Origin: Pterois miles
Lineage: Eukaryota > Chordata > Actinopteri > Perciformes > Scorpaenidae
NCBI GenBank assembly: GCA_947000775.1
Contig: CAMQGK010000637.1
Location: 16,932,501 to 16,996,500, forward strand
Length of the DNA: 64,000 nucleotides
Reading direction: 5' to 3'
Of the stretch, positions 47,795 to 59,064 are shown piece by piece; position 1 is the first letter of the stretch, and every line of letters starts with the position of its first letter. Under the pieces are notes generated by a model, which searched no databases, was not told where the DNA came from, and saw nothing but the letters and a program-made list of their open reading frames with translations. The translations under genes were made by a program, and so were the position numbers.

Positions 47795-50204
47795 AGTGGT
47801 AAACTTAACATTATTTGTTCCTTCTCAAAATAAAAAAAGTCATAATATTCAGAAGTTATGTACAGCTTTACATTTAGTTGTTTAAACTAAAGCTAGTTTG
47901 ACAAACTGACATAACAAGGCATATTTCACCGAAGGTCTCATTTCAGAGCGTTTATATGCTTAAAAGGTTAATGGGATATGCCAGCTTCTCTTTATCAGGT
48001 TCCAGTTGTCTGCTATTCGTGCGCTCTGTTCATCTTTTTAAACAGAGAAAAGACACAACTCGCTCTAGTTTCCTCTAGTTTATAGATCTAGTTAAATGTC
48101 AGTAACAGACACGTGCAAACGTTTCCTGATCATGTTATGTAAAAAGCCAGCGTCAAAAATGAAACGGTGAAACTGTTGTCCTCGTCACATTTCAACAGCA
48201 TCATTTCAGTCCAGTAAAGTTTCCGTTCATCAGTGGAACAAATCACAGTTACCTGAGGTCCTGCGCAATAACCGGAGGGCAAACTCCTCCAGTATCATTT
48301 TACAGTAATAACAACACAACACTTCTCCTATATGCTCAAACTGCCTCAGCAGTACTTATTTTCCAATCTGCCTTATTTGAAAGGTTCACCACTACATTGA
48401 TTGTATGAGGAAAAGTAATTTGTCAATCATTCACTCCATCTTTGACCAAACACATACCTGTACAGTGTGTACTTGGAGGCAAAGAGCTAAGACAGAAAAA
48501 TTTCCCACTTAATTTGACCAGCTCTTGCAGTTAACATTGATTAGTTTCATCTTATATAGATTACTGATGACTGTTGTTATTTCAGCCAGTGAAGTCAACG
48601 GTTACAGTTACTACATTAAGACAGTATTGTTAACAATGTTAATTATTAAACAGTAATGTGAGTGGGATAGTGTGATTGTGAATACAAGAGGGTGTAGTAA
48701 GTTGTGCAGCGTATGTGAGATGATGATGATGATGATGATGAGACGTGTGCATTTTTTGACCTAGATGCAAATCAGAAAAATCAGATTATTAACATTTTTG
48801 TTAAAATCATCAGAGGGGAGAACGAACTTTGCTCCTCATGCACTGCAACATTAATCAGCGACCCTCTTTGGATGCTGTAATATTAATGCAGATCACAAAG
48901 TTATTCAGTAGCTGGAGTTTAACATAAACTCTTCACTTACTTCTTGAGAGCTGCTGATGATTTAAGATCAGTTCTCTTCAGATATATCAGGTTTTCCTCC
49001 TCGCAGCGTCACCTCCACATACACTTATATAGATTACCACAAATGGAGTGCACCAGTGCACTTTATTATGGCTCAATTAACAGCAACTACTTCTGTAATA
49101 CTTTTGGATGAGGTGCATACACAAGTGCATTCATTTATTGACAAATTAAGTTTGTCACTAGCACTTCCAATGCAGTATCTCACCGTTTTGTTTTGTTTGT
49201 TTGTTTTCTTTACTGGGTCAGTGGTGTACATGTATGTGTGTGTTTGTTTGTTATGAATCTTTGTCTTGGGGAAGGTTCAGGGTTTGACAGGAAAAACCAG
49301 CTCCCACACAGTGTGAATCCAGCAAGCCAGAATGGAGGGCCTTGTCACTCCGGAAAACAGTCTTATTCAGTTCTTCACATAGCTAGACATGCTATTGAGC
49401 TATTTGTATTTTATTCATATCTCACATTCACAAGCAGGCAGATGGAGCTTGACCTTGATTGAATTTAAGTTTATTGTCATTGCATGCTGTTCCTGAACCC
49501 AGATACAATTTATACGTGCCTGTGCTCTCTTTTGAATAACTTGTAAGATGATAAATTGCATTGACCCTTGTTAGATTCCTCAGAGGATGACTGTACTTTA
49601 GAAGTTATGAATTCATTTGGCGTCACTGATGAACTCAGCAATTATTACACCCACGAATTTCATGTGTATGCATTTGTTCCTTTCCATTTGCTACCGTATT
49701 AAATTATCCCAATTTGGTATTACTCAAAATACCTTTCCCGCCGGCAGGTCTCGACTGTTTGATATCCTGATCTTAGTGTTCGTACAGGATTGACTCAGCA
49801 AACACGGGGCACCAACGCAAACCTTCAGTCCGTGCAAGCTTGTGTTTTATTTGTGTGTTTTATTGATTTTTTTTTTTTTTGCCTTGTGCAGTTCATAATG
49901 TTTGAGGCATTTTTTTTCCCCAAATGTTAAAGTTTTGCGGTCCCCATTTGAACAGACATGGAAATGCACCTTCTTCACTAGCTGTGTATGTGACCACCAT
50001 AAACAACAGACAGTGATTGCCTAAACAACAGGGACTCTGGGCCTTTGATGACTTGACTTCTTCATTTGATGTCATTCTTTATTAATTAAAAAGACACCAT
50101 TTTGACAGCATTATTCAAAATCATTTTACACTTTTCGCTTTTGAATACTGTAAAGTGCTTGTGAAGCAGTTCACCTTGACCCTTTATTCTTTCTAGTAAC
50201 ACTG
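47795..50204 (+). other. intron, no repeats or exons recognised
   Basis: Mostly AT-rich. GATGATGATGATGATGATGA simple repeat at about 48720-48740. The lack of identifiable transposons over 2.4 kb is notable in this window but not informative alone. Confidence 0.55.
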
Positions 50205-51020
50205 TGTTAATGGTGCAATGTGTAGGAACTGGCCAGAATATGACTTCAAAACATTTAAAAAAATTATCTAATATTACCACCAGAATGTGAAGAGGTCACA
50301 GTGTACCTGCGTATTATGTCGCAGATATAGCTGTGTACTGATCTATATACTAAAGTGAGCATGTTAGCCCCTTCCTGTCTTGTTAGACCACTCAAGAGGT
50401 GATACTGAGTTACTGTAGCATCCAGTCTGCCGTCAGTCCAACAGGAGAGGATGAAGAAGTAGAGCTGCCCTGAGGGTTTGTAGATCCGCATTGCACACTA
50501 CTTCGCCAGGAGTACGGTGGGCGGCGACTCTGGGATACGGACCTTCAGTTAGCGGTTGGATGTAACAACTTGCATTCCCCAGCACAAACACCAGCACCAG
50601 GAGTCACAGCAGACTGGTGCTGGATATAACCTGTCAGACAGATGCAACAGTTTGCTGATCCGGCAGGAACTCTGGGAAGTCCCCCAGGATCTGGCCCCTG
50701 GCACCGGGGTTTGCGCTGGCTGAATTTGAGATGCAACAGCCCCTTTAACTGTAGGACTGTCTCCCAGAGCTGCCTCACGCTCTCCTCCCAGCGAAGCGGT
50801 CTCCAGAAATACAAGTTGTTTTCTCATTTCTGCCACTTAATATAATCCAATAAAAACATACACGGATAGTAGAGCCCTTGGTTACTATTTACGGCACACA
50901 TGAAGATTATTTTTTTTAAGAGGTAACTGATGGTTGTAAAGTATGAACTCAGGATAGAGGTGAAATTCTGCCCCCTATTTGTTGAGCATGGGGCCAGATC
51001 TTACTCATTGCACCTTAACA
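50205..51020. mobile_element. TIR element with GC-rich interior, about 815 bp
   Basis: Left end TGTTAATGGTGCAATG and right end TCATTGCACCTTAACA are inverted copies with one mismatch or indel. The interior has CAGCACCAG-rich and CTGATCCGGCAGGAACTCTGG sequence. Overlapping frames on both strands (67-95 codons) carry no recognised domain, so it is taken as a non-autonomous DNA element. Confidence 0.65.
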
Positions 51021-52354
51021 GCTTTAATGGAAGGTCCTTATTTTAGCACTGGAACCCAGGCAGCCCAATGCTATTATCTTAGGTTAGAGACAACCTAGCC
51101 ACTGTGCTGCTAGGCAGCTGTCAGCATCTGCTACAGTAATGGAAAATCCTTCATGACAAATCTGGGCCACTCCTGTCTCCAGGACAGCATTGCCAAGGGA
51201 GAGCCAGCGTCGGTCACCTGAGATTTCCTCCAACCCCAACCTGTGCAACCCGAGCTCGGGCCCAGGGATTGTGTCATGGACAACGTCTCCCAGTATGCCC
51301 CACTCAGTGGGGCTGCCACTACAATGGAACAATACCATAGAGGAGGTTGTCACACTAAGAGGAGCTGTCACAGCAATTGGAGATATGACACAGATTTCTT
51401 TTTCATGTATGAGGGATCATTGCAAACATGTTGAGCACCGACTAATTGTATCAAAGCCTTCCTTTAGCGGTTTTAGGATGTAGAGCGTAGCACGTTCTTT
51501 TGGTTTTAACTGTAACGTGCCTCGGCTATGGCTGTTGCTGCATTTGTTATAAAAGCATGAGGGAGTTTGGTGTCATTATAATGGATATTTTCTAGTTTTT
51601 CACAGTTGACAGTATGCTTGAGGAAAACCTTTAATTGTGCTGGTGTTGGATGATGGCTCACTTTGGTTCCTGAGGGATCTGACACCTGGGTCAGCGGGGG
51701 TGTTTGCCTGTTGCCACTGTATTGTTCTAGTGACCCTGACGGGGCCGGGGTGTAAGGGGATAAGGGACTGGTTTGCTCTCCCTCAAACCACACAGGACAC
51801 AGGACACAGGGCTATCCATAGCCTGGGCTCTGTACAGACTGCTGAGAGGATGCAATCTGATCCCCATTTGCTGGACATTAGGATCCCATCGGTACATAAA
51901 GACAGTTTAGTTAGTAGTGCATTCTGTATGGTGACCTTCCTAGTGGCCATTCTTGTTGAGCTTTGAAGGACCTCTGAAAGTAGGATGAAATTAATAATTT
52001 TTCATCTGAGAAATACCTCACATAAGGCTGTATATTATGTAGTGTTTGCTTAGCAAGACGTTTGATATCCTTTTTATCTGTATAAAAGTGTATTTCTTCT
52101 CAGGTTAGGTGTGTGGTGTATCATCAGAAATATCTTCAAAAATGCTGAATTTTCAGAAACTCTTTGTTTTTCACTTGACCACCTTTTAGTTTTCTCTTTG
52201 TCGTCATCTTTACATTTAAAACCCTAATCATCACATAGTTGCATCAGTACCCTCAAAGCAGTTTTTTTACATAAGAGCATTGCATTGTATTTGTTGTACA
52301 ACTGCAGTTTTGTGCAGCACAATGTAGATTGCTGTGTTTCTGCTTGTCTCCCAG
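51021..52354 (+). other. intron upstream of the second coding exon, partly GC-rich
   Basis: 51080-51420 and 51640-51900 are GC-richer than the intron average, with overlapping 60-109 codon frames on both strands but no recognised domain. The remainder is AT-rich up to the acceptor. Confidence 0.5.
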
Positions 52355-52510
52355 GTAACGGCCAATGCTCTCCCGGTAAGGAGAACTCTAGACTGTTGGC
52401 AGATGTGTCAACGCCTAATGGACAGACGATTCCTCAGGGTCCTAATTCCCCCAGCGGTGAGTGCTCAATCAGGGGAAACACATTTCTGCAGTCTGCCAAC
52501 AACGACCACA
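52355..52510 (+). CDS. ikzf2: Helios-like Ikaros-family protein, second coding exon (about residues 10-62)
   Basis: This 156-bp exon has acceptor TTGTCTCCCAG| at 52354 and donor CCACA|GTAAGC after 52510, phase 1 at both ends. It encodes a low-complexity acidic/polar N-terminal segment. The diagnostic part is LADVSTPNGQTIPQGPNSP, which lines up with the Helios segment containing STPNGQHASPS; Eos (IKZF4) has a related VSTPNSQHSSPS. The start, SNGQCSPGKENS, matches Helios CDNELSPEREHS in position and pattern. In the family this region lies before the DNA-binding fingers and is variable. The intron before it is 9.25 kb and the one after it 5.4 kb. Confidence 0.8.
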
Positions 52511-53159
52511 GTAAGCACACACACTGTTTCTCCTTTAAACAAACCTACCGGGGCTGTCAATCCATAAAAATTCATAATCAAATTGATTACATGATGTGCT
52601 GATTAATTAATCCAATCAATCCCAAATAATCATATATATAGTAGTAGGAGTAATATTTTTATTTACACATCACACATAATACAATAAGTATGAACAGTAA
52701 AAACAGTATTTACAAAGTCAGCAGTATTTGTATTAAGTAGTGACTGAATAGGCACAGGTAGGAGCAAAAAAAACAAGCAAAAAATCATTTCAATCCTCAA
52801 AAATAGCTTTACAAACCATTCTTTTAAAAACCAAAAGTGTATTCCACATTCTTAATTTAACATTTGCTTTATTCCACATATTTGACCCCAACAGCAGAAG
52901 TACATCTCCAGCCATAATTGCTTGGAAAAGCCCACAAATGAAGATATTTCAACTCTAAAACATTACATTATTGTGGCAAAGTTTTGAATAGAAATATAGG
53001 TTAGAAATCAATAAGTTGTTTTATTTCCAATCACTGTTCCAAATGCGTCATCATTAAACATCACTTAGACTAGTCTGTGGCCATAACAGAAGTTTATTAA
53101 GCAACAATGTGGCCAGTTTTTATTTAATATACTATTTACATGCACATTACTAACACGCC

Positions 53160-53688
53160 GATCGAGTGTTCACTCCGCTGGTGTCACTGGCATCCGGTAG
53201 TGCTCTCATCATGTAGAAATTAAGAGCGCTGCTGTCGTTGGCTCACCCCTGGATTCCACCGGGAGCTGATGCGTGACCACTCTAGACAATGCTTGTGATT
53301 CCACCCGCAGTGTGTTTCAGAAGCACCCTAGAACCGGCTCGCCACTCAAAATATGTGCCTAGATTTTGACGAGGCCACGGCACGTTGCGCAGAGCAGATC
53401 GAGCCGGGCGGTAGGCCCATAACGTCAGAGCCACATCTCCAGCTGAAGTTTCCAACCCGATCTCACCTCCAGCTCATCAAGACAGTCTGTACTGGGTGGG
53501 CGTCAGGGGAAGCTGTTGAGTTAAACACTGGACTTAGTTTTGTTATGTAACATACATACCACCACCAGTTACGTAACAAACTGACTTATTTTACATAACA
53601 AACATACATATTTTAAGCCAAACCAAGACCTTTTCCTAAGCCTTCAATTACTTTTGTTGCCTAAACCTAACCAAGTAAACCTAAAACC
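53160..53688 (+). repeat. CG-rich block followed by a family F repeat
   Basis: 53160-53530 is conspicuously CG-rich for an intron (CACGCCGATCGAGTG, GCTCACCCCTGGATTCCACCGGGAG, GCAGATCGAGCCGGGCGG). 53575-53688 is AAGCCAAACCAAGACCTTTTCCTAAGCC...GTTGCCTAAACCTAACC. They may be parts of one recently inserted element that still retains its CpGs. No domain seen in the 65-codon frame at 53353. Confidence 0.4.
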
Positions 53689-53909
53689 TAGGGCTGACTC
53701 AAATTCTGCGAAGCTTCAACTGTTGCCATGGTATTCCACCTTCCAATCAGTATTCAAATGCTTTATTTTTTTTAATTTATTTTTTATATATATAAGTATG
53801 TAAAAATAATCCCACATATCGCTGTTTACTGTGTGTAGAGATGCATGTGTGTCTGAAGACAGACAGACGAAGCTTTGAAGCCCAAGAAATGGTATTCGGG
53901 ACAGCCCTA
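53689..53909. mobile_element. MITE with TAGGGCTG termini
   Basis: Begins TAGGGCTGACTCAAATTC and ends ATTCGGGACAGCCCTA (imperfect inverted ends), interior AT-rich. It directly follows a GTTGCCTAAACCTAACCAAG repeat. Confidence 0.7.
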
Positions 53910-56399
53910 CTAAAATCTAATTAAACCTACGTATGTTTGAAGTTTATTTTAAAAAGAGGCTCCATGGATGTAACAAGCTGAAACTGACACGCCATCCCGA
54001 GTCCAAAACTGATGCTAGAGGGGAACCTGGAGCATCATAATTTGAAGCATAGGGTCACTAGCGAAGTGTCTGTATATAATGTGCTTGGAGTGACAATGTG
54101 AGTGTCTGAAACCCATAATGGCAGACAGCGTGGGGTAACGCCATGGTTGTGTAGTGTTATTCAACATGCAGCAACTTATAGTAACATCAGTACATCAATT
54201 AAGTAACACAAACATTAAATAACATTATATGCGTTAATTTGACTTGTTTTTGATGCATTATTATTTGTATTAAATGAAATAAATTAATTACACATTCATT
54301 ATTAAATGAATGAACTGAAATTAATGTGTTAATTTGACAGCTCTAAAATATGCTGTTCTAGCTCACTAGATCAGTTCATCCTTATCACTGTATTTCGCTT
54401 TGTTATAATGAAACCCTTTCACAACAGATGCCTTCCATTGTAGGAACTGTATTTCCCCTGAACTGCTGGGGGGCCTTTAATGTGAATCAGATAGAGGATG
54501 TGCTGCTTGGATTCGTTGCACCAGAAAATGAAAATGGCAAATGTGAGCTGATCAGAAAACAGGTGCTCCTGATGGTTTGGCCAGTGCATGGTAGTTTGTC
54601 ACCAATGGTGTGTGAATGAGAGGCAAACTATAAAAATGTAGTCCAAATACAGTACTCAAAAACAAAGGAAATCCTGTCCCAAATAAAGAATTTGATCATT
54701 TCCAAGAAAAGAAAAGAGTACTAAGAAACGGATAAATACTTATTACTGTGAGGAGCAGAAGTTTCCACAGTGAGAGCTTTTGTACGAATATGTCATATTG
54801 CAACGTGTTGTATCATATCACACTTGTTGTGCTATATTGCACTTACCCAGAAGTGTTGCCTGGTTCCTTTCAGTCTATTGACCAGATGCCTCAGATTAGC
54901 TGTAGCGATATCACTGTGAAGCAGCAAATAAGAAAAGGGGAAACTAAGTGAGCTGAGGGAGAAATAGGGAAGCTTGTTTCCCACAAGTTTAGAGATACAG
55001 GGAGGCGAGCTGGTTTTCACAGGGAGATCCTCTTCACCGATAAGAGCTGTTGTCATTCTGGAAGTTGCCTAACATGATTTGCTATTTGAGGTTTTGTTAC
55101 AAAAGAAGGGCTGCATCATATCATCTGTTGAAAATGAGTGTGAAGTGTTGTCAAATTTCAGTGGGAGCTCTTAAACTTGCAAGCTTGAACAATAATTGTC
55201 TTGGCATTGTGCACTGTCTGGTGCTAAAAGTAGAAGAATAGGATTACAGCCTTTAGGCTTGGTGACAGTTTAACTGTCTTCATAAGGATGTGTTGCTTTC
55301 AGGCAGTCTCTTAAACAGTTGCAAGCTTTCCCCCCTGGATTATGGGGAATAATAATAAGATAAATTGCAGATTCCGCTGCACTGTATCTGGCAGAGGGGT
55401 TGAAAAATGGCAAAACTGTACCTTGATGAATGTCTGCTGCTTTTGTCGTAGCAACTGTTTCGAGTGTATCCTCATCTGACCACTCCATGCATTCCACTCT
55501 GCCGCCCCGGAGAGACAGATGTAAAGATGCAAGGAGCTGAATAGCAAGGACGTTCAGGTCTGCTCCGTGTTGCCAGGATACAGCTCAATCGCAATGTGGC
55601 TATTGGGATAAGTGTTTCTTCTGTGGCATTGGAAACATACAGTATCAGTTTAAAGAATGCATCCACTTTGTGGAGATTTCTCTGTGTAGTTTATGAAAAG
55701 GAAATGTTTCCTGAATATCTAAATTTCTTTTACTAGCCTCTGAGAGTTGACTTGATGGAGCCTGAAGGGACAGTTGACAGATGTAGTCAGATGGGAGATT
55801 TAGTAAAACAGCCACATATGCTCACACTGTGATTATGGCCCCAGTAAATCCCAAAACAGGATCATCAGGATCAGTAGGTTTTGCTTGTGTGTTTCCTCAC
55901 TGTGCCTAAGCTCCTATCACACAAACATGTATATACATTTAACTGATGTATGTGCCTAGTATGATTCTTGGAAATCTTTTGTCACAGCTGTAAGCTGTGG
56001 GAACAAAGTCAAGTCAACAACAGGGGATCAGTTCAAGTCAAATTTTACTATATGGCCCAGAATATCAAAAGACGAAAGCAACGTAATCCCTGTGGCAAAT
56101 GGTTTTGATATTGTTGTGCATGACAGTGTTCAAAGACTAAACAAGCCAAGCACAAGAAACCATAAATATGACATACAGCATTCTGCTTGATCGCCGCATG
56201 CCTTTTGTGAAATGGGAAATTTCATTGTATATACAGCATTAATGTGCAAAGGTCTGTAAATTGGGCAAATTACAAGATAAGTGGACTGTTTCCATCCCTT
56301 CAGAAGGCAATAATAAGCTGCTTCGTGGCATTACATTACAGTCCTGTGTCTGGGTCAAGCATTGTGTCGTCTATCCTAAACTGTCAGCTCATGGATTTT
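53910..56399 (+). other. intron, nothing recognised
   Basis: AT-rich with short frames on both strands. No zinc-finger or other Ikaros-family coding segment is present, so no extra family exon is hidden here. Confidence 0.6.
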
Positions 56400-56770
56400 G
56401 TACTCGAGATGTTCTGATACCGTTTTCACCCTCCCAATACATATTCTGTCACCCGAACTTGTGGTATCGGCTGATACCGAGTACTGATCTGATGCCAGCG
56501 TTATAAAAAAATGTAAAGTTACTATTTTCATTTTTATTTAAAAGCTGTTAAATAAAATAAAATGATAAATCCAGGACGACAGCACAGTGAAGGCTGCTGA
56601 TTTGAAGTGGCGAAGAAGTGTCGATTTCTGGTTAAACAAGCTGATTTTTTTCAGGGCTAATGAATTATGGTATTAGATCGGTGCATAAACTGGCGTAGCC
56701 GCTGATACCCGATACTGAATTTTTGGACACATTTCCGATACTGGTATCGAACAAAAGAATTAATATACTT
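56400..56770. mobile_element. degraded MITE with GATACCGATACT-type motifs
   Basis: Contains GTTCTGATACCG near one end, TGGTATCGGCTGATACCGAGTACTGATC, and GCTGATACCCGATACTG with CGATACTGGTATCGAACA at the other end. Related to 47481-47794. The ends are not well defined. Confidence 0.5.
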
Positions 56771-56774
56771 TACC

Positions 56775-57073
56775 CAGCAATCGATTAGTTGTCTATTAAA
56801 TTAATGACTATATTGATAATCGATTAATCAGTTTGAGTCATTTTGTTTTTTAGAAAAGTCAAAATTCTCAGATTCCAGCTTCTTCAATGTGAATATTTTC
56901 TGGTTTCTTTACTCCTCTATGTAAACTGTAAACTGAATATCCTTGAGCTGTGGACAAAACAAGACATATGAGGACGTCATCTTTTTCTGACGGTTTATTG
57001 ACCAAATAGCTAATTGATTCATCAAGAAAATAATCAGATCGTCAATGAAAATAATCGTTAGTTGCAGCCCTAA
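56775..57073 (-). mobile_element. fish MITE (TAGGGCTGCAACTAACGATTAT family)
   Basis: Starts CAGCAATCGATTAGTTGTCTATT and ends AAAATAATCGTTAGTTGCAGCCCTAA. Internal copies of ATCGATTAATCAG and CAGATTCCAGCTTCTTCAATGTG are typical of this very common teleost element. Confidence 0.8.
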
Positions 57074-57894
57074 AATAGAAGTGTCTACAGTGTACACCAC
57101 CAAGGTGATTATTGGGGTAAGGCTGTACGTGAATGAACCTGTCTGTAGCTGTGTGTGTTTTGTTTTGCTAACTTTTGGATTTTTATGTTTGTGTACAAGT
57201 TGTATTAATTGCTGGCGCTAAGTAGAGACTGCAGGTGGTGAATAATTTCCCGCCGAAGCCACCCACACACCCACACCTAATTATACAATCTTTTGCCCTT
57301 GTCATCCAGCCGGTCTCCCATTGCTCGTCAGGTGCTCTGAGCCACAGGGCCTCTGGCACTCCCTTTTCTCCCCAGGGACAGCCAGGAACCAGACCAGCCT
57401 GTTTCTCTCTCTCTCAATGTGTCAGTCCATCTTAATGCTGTCTACGAGCCGAGTTGCTACATTACTAGGATGCCCCCTGCAAATGCCCATATAATGATAT
57501 ATTAATTCACACAACTATTCCTTTTAAGCCACCATATGTCTAGATCAACTCATTATAACTGCAGCCAATCTACTCAACCCTGAATTTAACTCTATTCTAC
57601 AGAGGCCACCCACCCAAAGCTCAACTCTAACCACAAGCTACACCGTTTGGATGTAGGCTGTCTAACCTAGGTTAGGTTAGGTAGGTAGGTTAATCCACCT
57701 ATTGGAAACAACATTTTTAGTGTAATCTGACCAAGTCATGCAGCCAAGGGGCCACCCAAGGCCACATAGTTGTCATATAGTTCATGTACAGAGTTTTGTG
57801 GCAGAACTACTTTTATGGCACTCCCATAAAACCTGCATTACTGAAATTTGGCACCGTAAACTCATCTCGGATTTGCTGTTGTTTTGTTTTCCAG

Positions 57895-58086
57895 AACTGA
57901 AAATTAAACAAGAGGAAGAAAAGGCGGACGAGGCTGACAACAGAAGCCAGGCACTTAAAGAAATAAGCCAAACTGGGGAGGAAGGAGCAGCACTGGAGGA
58001 GTCCATGAGTGTCAGCCCCAGCAATGTACAGGATGGATTATCTGAGCCAAACATGACAGCTGATGCAGGAAGTCGACAACCACATG
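57895..58086 (+). CDS. ikzf2: Helios-like Ikaros-family protein, acidic exon that normally leads into zinc finger 1 (about residues 62-126)
   Basis: This 192-bp exon runs from acceptor GTTTTGTTTTCCAG| (57894) to donor CACATG|GTAATA, phase 1 at both ends. It begins HKLKIKQEEEKADE, aligned to the Helios segment VKLEMQSDEECD; the KxExxxDEE motif is a family hallmark (in Ikaros, VKVETQSDEE). EEGAALEESM matches Helios DEGSSLEEPL. The end, AGSRQPHG, aligns to GGIRLPNG, the residues just before finger 1. In Helios that exon continues 26 codons (78 bp) through finger 1; here the frame past the donor stops at TGA 58131-58133 with no C2H2 pattern. Splicing straight to 59065 is in frame (G+GT = Gly). 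Confidence 0.85.
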
Positions 58087-58164
58087 GTAATAAACAGCAT
58101 AAAGAAGCTGCCTGGTACATCTTTGGGCACTGACAATCCACAGTCTTTTTCTAATGATTAAAAT
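58087..58164 (+). pseudogene. expected position of the zinc-finger-1 segment: no finger remains
   Basis: In Helios the 78 bases after the PNG|GTAAG point encode finger 1 ([20 protein letters not shown] plus KRSHTG). Here the frame reads NKQHKEAAWYIFGH and then stops (TGA 58131-58133). Neither Cys pair nor His pair is present. A faint trace may remain: bases reading GGTACATCTTTGGGCAC resemble the GGTCTGCATCGGGCCC stretch of an intact finger. The remnant reading is inference; the absence of a finger is seen directly. No other C2H2 finger occurs in any + frame between 58087 and 59064. Confidence 0.5.
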
Positions 58165-58407
58165 CAGAGCAGCGTGTACATTTCCCCATCTTTAGAGTGA
58201 GTCAGAAATCATTTGTTTTCCCCGACAGTGGGTGTGGAGTGCTTTCTGTTTTGTTGTGTTTTTTTTTGTTTTTGTTGAAGGACAATGGCTTAGACTTGGA
58301 ATTATATCAGGGAAAAAAATATCCTTGGAATCCCCCGCAACCTGTTCCAACTGACGCCACGACTGCTCCGGTTGTCACAGCGTTAGGATCATGTTTCTCT
58401 TTTCCAG

Positions 58408-58544
58408 CTGGCCGTAGATCAAAAGATTTGGCATTAGAAGAGCAGACAGTAGCCATGAGTCCATGTAAAAGTGCAAGTGTTCACTCATTTGTATCATTCC
58501 ACATGAGAAAAAGTCCACCATACAGTACACCGCATCATAGATAG
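58408..58544 (+). other. possible alternative terminal exon in the intron before fingers 2-3
   Basis: A strong acceptor (ATGTTTCTCTTTTCCAG|, ending 58407) is followed by an open frame of about 45 codons to TAG 58542-58544. Its phase fits the preceding exon's donor (G+CT = Ala, then GRRSKDLALEEQTV...). Use of it would give a protein without DNA-binding fingers. I see no nearby AATAAA signal and no family similarity, so this may be chance. Confidence 0.2.
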
Positions 58545-59064
58545 ACTCCCGTTCGTTGCTTTGGACATCATTGCATTTCCTGTGGAAAATGTGCTCAAGT
58601 AAATGCAGTACAGCCAGATTTTTTTTTCCTGTGATAATTATATATATTTAGTTCTTATGTTTCACATCGTAGCATACCCATTCCACCTGATGTGCATGTC
58701 TTTGGAATGACACAAACATGGAGAGAAAAAACAAGTTCAATTAAATGCAGTTTTCATTTGAATCAGTTCGGTTTAGTAAGACTAATATAAGTTTAATTTT
58801 TAATTTAATTTAACTGTCCAGCAGAAGTGATTTTAGGCTTTTTTTAGTTAGTTCAACACAGGGCTGATCACTTAATTTTACTTTAGTTCATTTATTTTAG
58901 TACTCAGTTGTTCCTGCACCTGGAGAGACAAAGCCAGCTGTCAGTGACAAAAACAGTGTTCACTTCGATAGCCAATGAAAAATAGCGTTCAGGGCTGTTG
59001 ATACTTTCTAAAAACATCTTCCACAATGAGTGTGGTATTGACTTCCTGTGCGTGCCTCTATCAG

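Noticed and set aside
58197..58544. 115-codon frame considered as the missing finger 1 exon (contains CKSASVHSFVSFHMRKS)
   Set aside because: No Cys-X2-Cys pair and His spacing wrong. The better match to the position of finger 1 is directly after the 58086 donor.
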